Both the position numbers and the translations under genes were made by a program. 64,000 nucleotides of DNA. Origin: Thermomonas flagellata. Lineage in GTDB: Bacteria > Pseudomonadota > Gammaproteobacteria > Xanthomonadales > Xanthomonadaceae. The DNA is taken from contig NZ_JAJOZK010000003.1 of NCBI RefSeq assembly GCF_022419185.1, positions 62,001 to 126,000 on the forward strand. The letters run 5' to 3'. Shown one piece after another: positions 36,626-44,563 of the stretch (the first letter of the stretch is position 1; every line of letters starts with the position of its first letter). The notes beneath the pieces were generated by a model, which was given only the letters and a program-made list of their open reading frames with translations, was not told the origin of the DNA and made no database searches.

Positions 36626-38032
36626 ATGCCGCAGACCGCCCTCGCCTTCGATGCCGACCTGCTGCGCCGCTACGACCGCCCGGGGCCGCGCTACACCTCC
36701 TATCCGACCGCGCCGCAGTTCCACCCCGGGTTCGGCGAGGCCGAGCTGCGCGCCGCCGCCGCGCGCAGCAACGGCGATCCGATCCCGCGCCCGCTGTCGC
36801 TGTACGTGCACGTGCCGTTCTGCCACAGCCCCTGCTTCTACTGCGGCTGCAACCGGGTCATCACCCGCGACCCGGCGCGCGGCGAGGCCTACCTGGCCCG
36901 CCTCCGGCGCGAGATCGCCCTCACCGCCCCGCTGTTCGACCGCGACCGCCGCGCCGTCCAGCTGCACTTCGGCGGCGGCACCCCGAACTTCCTGAGTGCC
37001 ACCCAGTTGGCCGACCTGGCCCTGCTGCTGCAGAGCCGCTTCCACTTCGGCCCGGCCGCGGACTGCGACATCTCGATCGAGCTGGATCCGCGCCACGGCC
37101 GGCCGCAGGACCTGCCGGTGCTGGCCGAGGCCGGCTTCAACCGCGTCAGCCTCGGCGTGCAGGACTTCGACCCGGCCGTGCAGCAGGCGGTCAACCGCGA
37201 GCAGGGCATCGAGGACACCGCGGCGATCATCGAGGCCGCGCGCGGAGCAGGGATGCAGTCGATCAACATCGACCTGATCTATGGCCTGCCGGGGCAGTGC
37301 CTGGAGGGCTTCGGCCGTACGCTCGAGATCGTCACCGAACTGCGCCCGGACCGCCTGGCGGTCTACAGCTACGCGCACCTGCCGCACCTGTTCAAGGCCC
37401 AGAAGCAGATCGACGCGCGCCTGCTGCTGGACGGCGAGGCCAAGCTGGCGCTGCTGCAGCTGGCGGTGGAGCGGCTCACCGCCGCCGGTTACGTCTACAT
37501 CGGCATGGACCACTTCGCCCTGCCCGGCGACGCGCTGGCGCGCGCCCGCGCGCGCGGCGACCTGCACCGCAACTTCATGGGCTACACCACCCACGCCGAC
37601 AGCGACCTGATCGGCCTGGGCGTGTCCGCGATCAGCCACATCGCCGACACCTACAGCCAGAATCCGCGCGACCTGCCGGCCTGGGAGGCGGCGATCGACG
37701 CCGGCCGCCTGCCGGTGGCGCGCGGGATGGTGCTCGACGCCGACGATGAACTGCGTGCCGACCTGATCCAGGGTCTGATGTGCCACGGCGAGATCCCGAT
37801 CCCGGCGCTGGAGGCACGCCACGGCATCGCCTTCGCCGAATACTTCGCGGCCGACCTGGCGCGGCTGTACCCGCTGGCCGAGGACGGCCTGGTCACGATC
37901 GCCCCGGACGCCATCCGCGCCACCCCGCGCGGGCAGCTGCTGCTGCGCAACATCGCGATGTGCTTCGACCGCTACCTGGCGCCGCCGGCGGACGCGGCGG
38001 ACACCCGCCCGCGCTACTCGCGCGCGATCTGA
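36626..38032 (+). CDS. hemN: Oxygen-independent coproporphyrinogen III oxidase
   Basis: A 468-residue radical-SAM enzyme making protoporphyrinogen IX for heme without O2. The cluster motif is VPFCHSPCFYCGC (Cx3Cx2C), followed by HFGGGTPNFL and NRVSLGVQDFDPAVQQAVNR; the HemN C-terminal domain with GYVYIGMDHFALP is complete, separating it from HemW. It has an FNR box and sits beside fnr and the cbb3 genes, so it supplies heme under microaerobic conditions. Convergent with fnr, 10 bp apart. Confidence 0.97.
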   Translation: MPQTALAFDADLLRRYDRPGPRYTSYPTAPQFHPGFGEAELRAAAARSNGDPIPRPLSLYVHVPFCHSPCFYCGCNRVITRDPARGEAYLARLRREIALTAPLFDRDRRAVQLHFGGGTPNFLSATQLADLALLLQSRFHFGPAADCDISIELDPRHGRPQDLPVLAEAGFNRVSLGVQDFDPAVQQAVNREQGIEDTAAIIEAARGAGMQSINIDLIYGLPGQCLEGFGRTLEIVTELRPDRLAVYSYAHLPHLFKAQKQIDARLLLDGEAKLALLQLAVERLTAAGYVYIGMDHFALPGDALARARARGDLHRNFMGYTTHADSDLIGLGVSAISHIADTYSQNPRDLPAWEAAIDAGRLPVARGMVLDADDELRADLIQGLMCHGEIPIPALEARHGIAFAEYFAADLARLYPLAEDGLVTIAPDAIRATPRGQLLLRNIAMCFDRYLAPPADAADTRPRYSRAI

Positions 38033-38042
38033 ACGCGCCGGC

Positions 38043-38819
38043 TCAGGCGCGGCCGCCGCGCGCCCGCGCACGTGCCATGTCGGCCTCGCAGCCCTGGGTC
38101 TGGGCGCGCAGCGCCTGCGGGTCGAGGATGCGTACGCGGCGCCCGCGCACCTCGATGATGCCGTCCTCGTGCAGGCGACTGAAGCCGCGGCTGACGGTCT
38201 CCAGCGCCAGCCCGAGGTGGCGGCCGATCTCCTCGCGGCTCATCGGCAGGCTGAACTCCTCGCCCGGCTGCCCGATCCGCCGGTAGCGGTCGCTCAGGCC
38301 CTGCAGGAACAGCGCGATGCGCTCGCAGGCCTGGCGCCGCGAAAGCACTTCCACCAGGTCGTGGTCGCGATCGGCGCTCTGTCCCATCACCCGCAGCAAC
38401 TGGCGCTGCAGGCTCGGCAGCTGGCCGGCGACCTGCGCCAGGCTGGCGAACGGCAGCTCGCACACCCGCGCGTCCTCCAGCGCGACCGCCTCGCAGCGGT
38501 GGCGGCCGGTGCCGACCGCGTCCAGCCCGAACAGCTCGCCGGGCAGGTGGAAGCCGAGCACGTGCTCCTCGCCGGATTCGCTGACCACCACGGTCTTGAA
38601 GCTGCCCTCGCTGGCCACGAACACCGCGCCCAGCGGATCGCCGGCGCGGTACAGGCGATCGCCGCGCGCGACCGGGCGGCGCTTCTTCACCAGCTCGTCC
38701 AGCCGCCCGAGGTCGCCGCGGTCGATCCCGGCCGGCAGGCACAGCTGCGCCAGCGAGCAGTCGGCGCAGCTGCGGCGCAGGCGGGCCAGGTCGATCGGGC
38801 TGACGGACGGCGTGCTCAC
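38043..38819 (-). CDS. fnr: Oxygen-sensing Crp/Fnr family regulator
   Basis: A 258-residue [4Fe-4S] transcription factor controlling microaerobic genes. The cluster ligands are visible: C-x2-C-x5-C in RRSCADCSLAQLC (about 13-25) plus a distal Cys in RHRCEAV. The cyclic-nucleotide-type domain spans about 35-150; the C-terminal winged helix has MSREEIGRHLGLALETVSRGFSRLHEDG with the E--SR recognition helix that reads TTGAT. No ATG exists upstream; GTG at 38819 gives a family-like N-terminus with GGGGG six bases ahead. It is divergent from ccoN. Confidence 0.93.
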   Translation of the reverse strand: MSTPSVSPIDLARLRRSCADCSLAQLCLPAGIDRGDLGRLDELVKKRRPVARGDRLYRAGDPLGAVFVASEGSFKTVVVSESGEEHVLGFHLPGELFGLDAVGTGRHRCEAVALEDARVCELPFASLAQVAGQLPSLQRQLLRVMGQSADRDHDLVEVLSRRQACERIALFLQGLSDRYRRIGQPGEEFSLPMSREEIGRHLGLALETVSRGFSRLHEDGIIEVRGRRVRILDPQALRAQTQGCEADMARARARGGRA

Positions 38820-38821
38820 TG

Positions 38822-38837
38822 ATACCCCCGGGGGTAT
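38822..38837. promoter_or_regulatory. Perfect palindrome ATACCCCCGGGGGTAT
   Basis: A 16-bp perfect palindrome ending two bases before the fnr GTG start. On the minus strand an AT-rich ATAATATA lies just upstream of it, a likely -10 element, so the palindrome covers the start site and could act as an operator. Its A-T-A-C5-G5-T-A-T form resembles operators of CsoR/RcnR-type repressors. No such repressor is in the window. Confidence 0.5.
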
Positions 38838-38894
38838 ATTATGCGGGCGGATCCCGGGGGGGATTATGGGCCATGCGGCCCGCGCAGGGCGGTA

Positions 38895-38908
38895 TTGATC
38901 CGGATCAA
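38895..38908. promoter_or_regulatory. Perfect FNR box upstream of ccoN
   Basis: TTGATCCGGATCAA matches the consensus fully. It lies 56 bp before the ccoN ATG. An AACAATT at 38931-38937 sits where the -10 of a class II FNR promoter belongs, predicting a start near 38943. The box may also affect the divergent fnr gene. Confidence 0.92.
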
Positions 38909-38963
38909 GAGGCGTCCCGCCGCGGGCGGGAACAATTCGCGCGCAATCCAGGTGGAGGTTCGC

Positions 38964-40403
38964 ATGCAGGCCATGACTGCAACATACAACGACAAGGTGG
39001 TGAAGCAGTTCGCCATCGCCACGGTGCTGTGGGGGATCGTGGGCATGCTGGTGGGGGTGATCGTCGCCACCCAGCTGTACTGGCCCCACCTGTTCGAGGG
39101 CATCCCGTGGCTCAGCTACGGGCGGCTGCGCCCGCTGCACACCAACGCGGTGATCTTCGCGTTCGGCGGCTCGGCGCTGATGGCGACCAGCCTGTACGTG
39201 GTGCAGCGCACCAGCCACGTGCGCCTGCTCTCCGACAAGCTCGCGGCCTTCGTGTTCTGGGGCTGGCAGGCGGTGATCGTGGCCGCCGCGATCACCCTGC
39301 CGCTCGGCATCACCCAGAGCAAGGAGTACGCCGAGCTGGAATGGCCGATCGACATCCTGATCACGGTCGTGTGGGTGGCCTACGCGGTGCTGTTCTTCGG
39401 CACCATCGCCCGGCGCAAGGTCACCCACATCTACGTGGCCAACTGGTTCTATGGTGCGTTCATCATCGCGGTCGCGCTGCTGCACGTGGTCAACAACCTG
39501 GCCCTGCCCTCGACCCTGACCAAGTCCTATTCGCTCTACAGCGGCGCGGTCGACGCGATGGTGCAGTGGTGGTACGGCCACAACGCGGTCGGCTTCTTCC
39601 TGACTGCCGGCTTCCTCGGGATGATGTACTACTTCGTGCCGAAGCAGGCCGGGCGCCCGATCTACTCCTACCGCCTCTCGATCGTGCACTTCTGGGCGCT
39701 GATCGCGGTCTATATGTGGGCCGGCCCGCACCACCTGATGTACACCGCGCTGCCGGACTGGGCGCAGAGCCTGGGCATGGTGTTCTCGCTGATCCTGCTG
39801 GCGCCCAGCTGGGGCGGCGCGATCAACGGGATCATGACCCTGTCGGGGGTGTGGCACAAGCTGCGCACCGACCCGATCCTGAAGTTCCTCATCGTCTCGC
39901 TCAGCTTCTACATGATGAGCACGTTCGAGGGGCCGATGATGTCGATCAAGACGGTCAACTCGCTGTCGCACTATACCGACTGGACGATCGGCCACGTGCA
40001 TTCCGGCGCGCTCGGCTGGGTGGCGATGATCTCGATCGGCTCGATCTACTCGCTGCTGCCGCGCATGTTCAGCCTGAAGGAGATGTGGTCGACCCGGCTG
40101 GTGGACGTGCACTTCTGGATCCACACCATCGGCGTGGTGTTCTACATCGCGGCGATGTGGATTGCGGGGGTCATGCAGGGCCTGATGTGGCGCGCCACCA
40201 ACGCCGACGGCACCCTCACCTACACCTTCGTCGAGGCGCTCAACGCGACCTACCCGTACTACCTGGCGCGCCTGGTCGGCGGGCTGATGGTGCTCAGCGG
40301 CATGTTCCTGATGGCCTGGAACGTCTACAAGACCTGGGCCATGGCCAAGTCGCCGGCGGAGCAGCCGGTGCTGGCCCCCGACCCGTCGCAAGCGCGCGCC
40401 TGA
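38964..40403 (+). CDS. ccoN: cbb3-type cytochrome c oxidase subunit I
   Basis: A 479-residue catalytic subunit carrying heme b, heme b3 and CuB. Start at 38964 has GGTGGAGG seven bases upstream. About twelve membrane segments are visible. Metal-ligand regions include [43 protein letters not shown] and [17 protein letters not shown]. Reduces O2 with high affinity at the inner membrane. Heads ccoNOQP. Confidence 0.98.
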   Translation: MQAMTATYNDKVVKQFAIATVLWGIVGMLVGVIVATQLYWPHLFEGIPWLSYGRLRPLHTNAVIFAFGGSALMATSLYVVQRTSHVRLLSDKLAAFVFWGWQAVIVAAAITLPLGITQSKEYAELEWPIDILITVVWVAYAVLFFGTIARRKVTHIYVANWFYGAFIIAVALLHVVNNLALPSTLTKSYSLYSGAVDAMVQWWYGHNAVGFFLTAGFLGMMYYFVPKQAGRPIYSYRLSIVHFWALIAVYMWAGPHHLMYTALPDWAQSLGMVFSLILLAPSWGGAINGIMTLSGVWHKLRTDPILKFLIVSLSFYMMSTFEGPMMSIKTVNSLSHYTDWTIGHVHSGALGWVAMISIGSIYSLLPRMFSLKEMWSTRLVDVHFWIHTIGVVFYIAAMWIAGVMQGLMWRATNADGTLTYTFVEALNATYPYYLARLVGGLMVLSGMFLMAWNVYKTWAMAKSPAEQPVLAPDPSQARA

Positions 40404-40413
40404 GGAGACGGCC

Positions 40414-41046
40414 ATGAGCGAGAACCAGACCCCCTATGCCCACGAGAAGGTCGAGAGGAACGTCGGCCTGATGGCGATCCTGATCGCAGTGGCGGTGTCG
40501 TTCGGCGGCCTGGCCGAGATCGTCCCGCTGATGTCGCAGGCGGAGGCGATCGAGCCGCTGCCCGGCATGAAGCCGCGCACCGCGCTGGAGCAGGCCGGCT
40601 TCGACGTGTACGTGCGCGAGGGCTGCTACAACTGCCACTCGCAGATGGTGCGCACCCTGCGCTTCGAGACCGAGCGTTACGGCCACTACTCGCTGGCCGG
40701 CGAATCGGTGTACGACCGCCCGTTCCAGTGGGGCAGCAAGCGCACCGGACCCGACCTGGCCCGGGTCGGCGGCCGCTACAGCGACGACTGGCACCGCGTG
40801 CACCTGATGAACCCGCGCGACGTGGTGCCGGAGTCGAACATGCCGAGCTTCCCGTGGCTGGCCGAGAACAAGCTCGACCCGGCGGTGGTGCAGGAGCACC
40901 TGCGCACCCTCAAGCGCCTGGGCACGCCGTACACCGACGCCGAGATCGCCGCCGCCGCGCAGGAGCTGGAAGGCAAGACCGAACTGGATGCCGTGGTCGC
41001 CTACCTGCAGAGCCTCGGCAAGTACGCGCCGAAGGGGAGCAGTTGA
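40414..41046 (+). CDS. ccoO: cbb3 oxidase monoheme subunit II
   Basis: A 210-residue membrane-anchored c-type cytochrome. One N-terminal segment (about 17-38) precedes the heme motif CYNCH, with the axial Met in ESNMPSFPW. It passes electrons from CcoP to CcoN. Ten bp after ccoN with GAGGAG upstream. Confidence 0.98.
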   Translation: MSENQTPYAHEKVERNVGLMAILIAVAVSFGGLAEIVPLMSQAEAIEPLPGMKPRTALEQAGFDVYVREGCYNCHSQMVRTLRFETERYGHYSLAGESVYDRPFQWGSKRTGPDLARVGGRYSDDWHRVHLMNPRDVVPESNMPSFPWLAENKLDPAVVQEHLRTLKRLGTPYTDAEIAAAAQELEGKTELDAVVAYLQSLGKYAPKGSS

Positions 41047-41049
41047 GCC

Positions 41050-41244
41050 ATGGTCTACGGAATCGTGACGCTGCTGCTGATGCTGATCTTCATCGGCGGC
41101 TGGATCTGGGCCTGGAGCCCGCGCCGCAAGAAGGCCTTCGACGAGGCCGCCAGGCTGGCGCTGGACGACGCAGACACGACGCAGGGTGGGAAGAAGCAGG
41201 GCGCCGACAGCGACGCCCACAGCGAAAGGGGTGACACGCCATGA
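41050..41244 (+). CDS. ccoQ: cbb3 oxidase subunit CcoQ/FixQ
   Basis: A 64-residue protein with one membrane segment (about 4-22, ending WAWSPRRKKAF) and a charged tail rich in Asp and Gly. CcoQ stabilises the oxidase. Its stop overlaps the ccoP start. Confidence 0.93.
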   Translation: MVYGIVTLLLMLIFIGGWIWAWSPRRKKAFDEAARLALDDADTTQGGKKQGADSDAHSERGDTP

Positions 41245-42176
41245 GCACGGGCTGGTCGATCTACGTCATCGCCCTGGTGGTGCTGAACATCGTCGGGTAC
41301 GTGGTGCTGCTGTGGTGGACCTCGCACCGCCGCCCCGGCGACCCGGCGCCGGAGGACACCAGCCACCTGTGGGACGGCGACATCACCGAGTACAACAAGC
41401 CGCTTCCGAAGTGGTGGATCAACCTGTTCTACCTGACCATCCTGTTCGCGATCGGCTATCTGATCTGGTTCCCGGGCCTGGGCGCGTTCGCCGGGGTCGG
41501 CCACTGGACCAGCGCCAAGGCGGTCAAGGAGGCGCAGGCGCGCGAGAACGCCAAGCTGGCCAAGACCTTCGCGCCCTACGCCAACCAGCCGATCGACAAG
41601 CTGGCGCAGGATCCGAAGGCGCTGGCGCTGGGCAAGTCGATCTACGGCAACAACTGCGCCACCTGCCACGGCTCCACCGGCCAGGGCGCGCTCGGCTACC
41701 CCAACCTGACCGACGACATCTGGCACTGGGGCGGCTCGCCCGACCAGGTGCTGGAGACCGTGCTGCACGGGCGCGAGGGCGTGATGCCGAGCATGGGCAG
41801 CGTGCTCACCGGCATGGGCGGGCCGAACGCGGTCGACGAGGTCGTGGCCTACGTGCGTGCGATGGGCAACCCGGAGGCGCTGAAGAACGACTACCTCGCC
41901 GCCCAGGGCAAGAAGCTGTTCGAGGGCGTGTGCGCGGCCTGCCACGGCGCCGACGGCCAGGGCAACCCGGCGATGGGCGCGCCCAACCTGACCGACAACT
42001 ACTGGCTGTACGGCAACAGCGCGGCGGCGATCCGCAAGACCATCATGGACGGCCGCCACGGGGTGATGCCGGCGTGGGAGCCGATCCTCGGCGACACCCG
42101 CGCGCGCCTGGCCGCGGCCTACGTGTGGTCGCTGTCGCACAACAAGCCGGGGGCGGCGGCCGCCGCCGCGCCATGA
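41241..42176 (+). CDS. ccoP: cbb3 oxidase diheme subunit III
   Basis: A 311-residue diheme c-type cytochrome, the electron entry point of the oxidase. Two N-terminal membrane segments (about 3-25 and 55-75) precede two heme domains with CATCH (about 136) and CAACH (about 233); axial Met residues lie in VMPSMG and VMPAW. Overlaps ccoQ and the next gene by four bases. Confidence 0.98.
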   Translation: MSTGWSIYVIALVVLNIVGYVVLLWWTSHRRPGDPAPEDTSHLWDGDITEYNKPLPKWWINLFYLTILFAIGYLIWFPGLGAFAGVGHWTSAKAVKEAQARENAKLAKTFAPYANQPIDKLAQDPKALALGKSIYGNNCATCHGSTGQGALGYPNLTDDIWHWGGSPDQVLETVLHGREGVMPSMGSVLTGMGGPNAVDEVVAYVRAMGNPEALKNDYLAAQGKKLFEGVCAACHGADGQGNPAMGAPNLTDNYWLYGNSAAAIRKTIMDGRHGVMPAWEPILGDTRARLAAAYVWSLSHNKPGAAAAAAP

Positions 42177-42463
42177 GCACGCCGGCGCCGTTCGACCATC
42201 CGCCGCGCCCGCTGGCGCAGCGGATCGGCGCGATCCTCTGGCCCAGCTTCATCGCCGCGGCGGTCGCCGCGGCGGTGTTCTTCGCCTTCGTCGATCCCGA
42301 GCAGCTGCGCGAGATCGCCTTCCCCGGGCATGCGCTGTCGCGGATGCTGGTCAGCGGCCTGATGTTCTTCGCGTTCTGGGCCGCGACCGCGGCCTCCAGC
42401 CTGTTCACCTGGATCCTGCTGCGCCCGGCCAGCCGCTACAACCGCGCGCTGCCCCCGGACTGA
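42173..42463 (+). CDS. Small membrane protein in the cbb3 cluster
   Basis: A 96-residue protein with two hydrophobic segments (about 18-40 and 62-84), separated by an acidic loop with FVDPEQLREIAFPG. Starts inside the ccoP stop (ATGA), so it is coupled to the oxidase genes. Not one of the standard cco genes and no cofactor motif is visible. Possibly an assembly or stability factor. Confidence 0.75.
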   Translation: MSTPAPFDHPPRPLAQRIGAILWPSFIAAAVAAAVFFAFVDPEQLREIAFPGHALSRMLVSGLMFFAFWAATAASSLFTWILLRPASRYNRALPPD

Positions 42464-42499
42464 CCGCGGCCCGCGGCCGCCCCCACCCGCCCGCCCACG

Positions 42500-44059
42500 A
42501 TGGCCAGCCAAGACGACAAGAAGAAGATCGAGATCGCGCTCGACGCCGGCATGCCCGGGATGTACGTCAGCGAGCGCAAGGTCTACCCGCGCGAGGTGTC
42601 CGGCCGCTTCGACCGCCTGCGCAAGGCGGCGGTGTTCTGGCTGCTGGGCATGTTCTACCTGTTCCCGTGGCTGAACTGGGACGGCCGCCAGTCGGTGCTG
42701 TTCGACCTGCCGGCGCGCAAGTTCTACGTATTCGGGCTGACCTTCTGGCCGCAGGACTTCATCTTCCTGGCGATGCTGCTGATGATCGCGGCGTTCGCCC
42801 TGTTCTTCTTCACCACCCTCGCCGGCCGCCTGTGGTGCGGCTATGCCTGCCCGCAGACCGTCTGGACCGAGACCTTCCTGTGGATCGAGCGCTGGACCGA
42901 GGGCGACCGCAACAAGCGGATGAAGCTCGACCAGCTGCCGTGGAGCCACCGCGAGAAGCTCCTGCGCAGCGGCAGCAAGCACGTGCTGTGGGTGCTGTTC
43001 GCGCTGTGGACCGGGTTCACCTTCGTCGGCTTCTTCTCGCCGATCCGCGACCTCGGCGCGCGCCTGCTGCACCTGGACCTGGGTGGCTGGGAGACCTTCT
43101 GGATCCTGTTCTACGCGCTGGCGACCTGGGGCAACGCCGGCTTCCTGCGCGAGCAGGTGTGCAAGTACATGTGCCCGTACGCGCGCTTCCAGAGCGCGAT
43201 GTTCGACCGCAACACCCTGCTGATCGCCTACGACCCGATGCGCGGCGAGCCGCGCGGCGCGCGCCGGCGCGGCCTGCCGAGCGTGCTCGAGCGCGCGCGC
43301 GGGCTGCTGCCGTTGGCGCAGGCAGAGGACTACGTGGTGCGCGCGGCGTTCAACCCGAGCGCCGCCGACGCACGCAGCGGCGCGCACGGCACCATCACCT
43401 TCGACCGCAGCGCCCGCCACGACCCGCTGCCGAAGTTCGCGCCGGAGGAACTCGGCGACTGCATCGACTGCACCCTGTGCGTGCAGGTCTGCCCGACCGG
43501 GATCGACATCCGCAACGGCCTGCAGTACGAATGCATCGCCTGCGGCGCCTGCATCGACGCCTGCGACTCGGTGATGGAGAAGATGGGCTATCCCAAGGGC
43601 CTGATCCGCTACGACACCCAGAACGGGATCGACGGCAAGCCCACCCGGGTACTGCGCCCGCGCATCTTCGTGTACGGCACCCTGCTGGTGCTGCTGCTGG
43701 CCGGCTGGATCGCCGGCGTCACCCTGCGCAGCCCGCTGAGCGTGGAGGTGCTGCGCGACCGCAATGCGCTGTACCGCGAGACCGCCGACGGCCTGGAGAA
43801 CAGCTACACCCTCAAGCTGATCAACAAGACCGACCAGCCGGTAGCCTACCGGCTGCGGCTGGCGCAGGCCCCGGCCGGCGCGCACCTCAGCCGCGTGCCG
43901 CCGGAGGTGGTGCTGGAGCCGCAGCAGGTGCTCAACCTGCCGGTGACCGTGGTCGCGCCGGAAGGCCCGCGCGGGCGCGCGCCGCTGCGGTTCGAACTGG
44001 AATCGCGCGACGGCCGCGTGCGAAAGTCGGTCGACAGCAGCTTCTTCGGCCCGATCTGA
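42500..44059 (+). CDS. ccoG: cbb3 assembly cupric reductase CcoG
   Basis: A 519-residue membrane protein required for cbb3 maturation; it reduces Cu(II) for the CcoI pathway. About five membrane segments, a CGYACPQTVW motif near the second, and a bacterial ferredoxin domain with two Cys clusters (CIDCTLCVQVCPTG and CIACGACIDACDSV). The C-terminal periplasmic Ig-like domain (about 400-519) is typical. Preceded by a 36-bp gap without strong SD. Its stop overlaps the ccoH start. Confidence 0.97.
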   Translation: MASQDDKKKIEIALDAGMPGMYVSERKVYPREVSGRFDRLRKAAVFWLLGMFYLFPWLNWDGRQSVLFDLPARKFYVFGLTFWPQDFIFLAMLLMIAAFALFFFTTLAGRLWCGYACPQTVWTETFLWIERWTEGDRNKRMKLDQLPWSHREKLLRSGSKHVLWVLFALWTGFTFVGFFSPIRDLGARLLHLDLGGWETFWILFYALATWGNAGFLREQVCKYMCPYARFQSAMFDRNTLLIAYDPMRGEPRGARRRGLPSVLERARGLLPLAQAEDYVVRAAFNPSAADARSGAHGTITFDRSARHDPLPKFAPEELGDCIDCTLCVQVCPTGIDIRNGLQYECIACGACIDACDSVMEKMGYPKGLIRYDTQNGIDGKPTRVLRPRIFVYGTLLVLLLAGWIAGVTLRSPLSVEVLRDRNALYRETADGLENSYTLKLINKTDQPVAYRLRLAQAPAGAHLSRVPPEVVLEPQQVLNLPVTVVAPEGPRGRAPLRFELESRDGRVRKSVDSSFFGPI

Positions 44060-44562
44060 TGGCGCAGGCCCCGTCCCACTGGCGCAACCCCGTGCTCTGG
44101 CTGGTGCTGCTGCTGCCGCTGGCGGCGGTGGTCGCCGGGGTCGGGATGGTGGTGGTCGCCAGCCGCAGTAGCGGCAACAACGACCTGGTCAACGACGAGG
44201 TCCGCCGCACCGGCCAGATCCAGCAGGCGGCGATCGGCCCGGACGCGACGGCGCGCGCGGCCGGGCTGTCGCTGGTGCTGCGCAGCCAGGACGGCGTGCT
44301 CGAGCTGTTCCCGGCCACGGGCCGGTTCGACCGCACCCGCCCGCTGCGGCTGCTGCTGGAGCACCCGACCGAGGCGCGCCGCGACCTACGCCTGGAACTG
44401 CCGCCGAGTGCCACCGGCTGGCGTGCTGCGCAGGTGCTGCCGGCTGCCGACCATTGGAACCTGACCGTCACCGACCCGGACGGTCACTGGCGCCTGAAGG
44501 GCCGGCTGGACGCCGGCCTGCACGCGGCGCGGCTGGCGCCGGCGCTGCCCGCGGGGCACTGA
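44059..44562 (+). CDS. ccoH: cbb3 assembly protein FixH/CcoH
   Basis: A 167-residue protein with an N-terminal membrane anchor (WLVLLLPLAAVVAGVGMVVVA, about 13-34) and a periplasmic FixH domain containing NNDLVNDEVRRTGQIQQ and a beta-rich remainder. Needed for oxidase assembly. Coupled by TGATG to ccoG; ccoI follows 1 bp after its stop. Confidence 0.92.
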   Translation: MAQAPSHWRNPVLWLVLLLPLAAVVAGVGMVVVASRSSGNNDLVNDEVRRTGQIQQAAIGPDATARAAGLSLVLRSQDGVLELFPATGRFDRTRPLRLLLEHPTEARRDLRLELPPSATGWRAAQVLPAADHWNLTVTDPDGHWRLKGRLDAGLHAARLAPALPAGH

Positions 44563-44563
44563 G

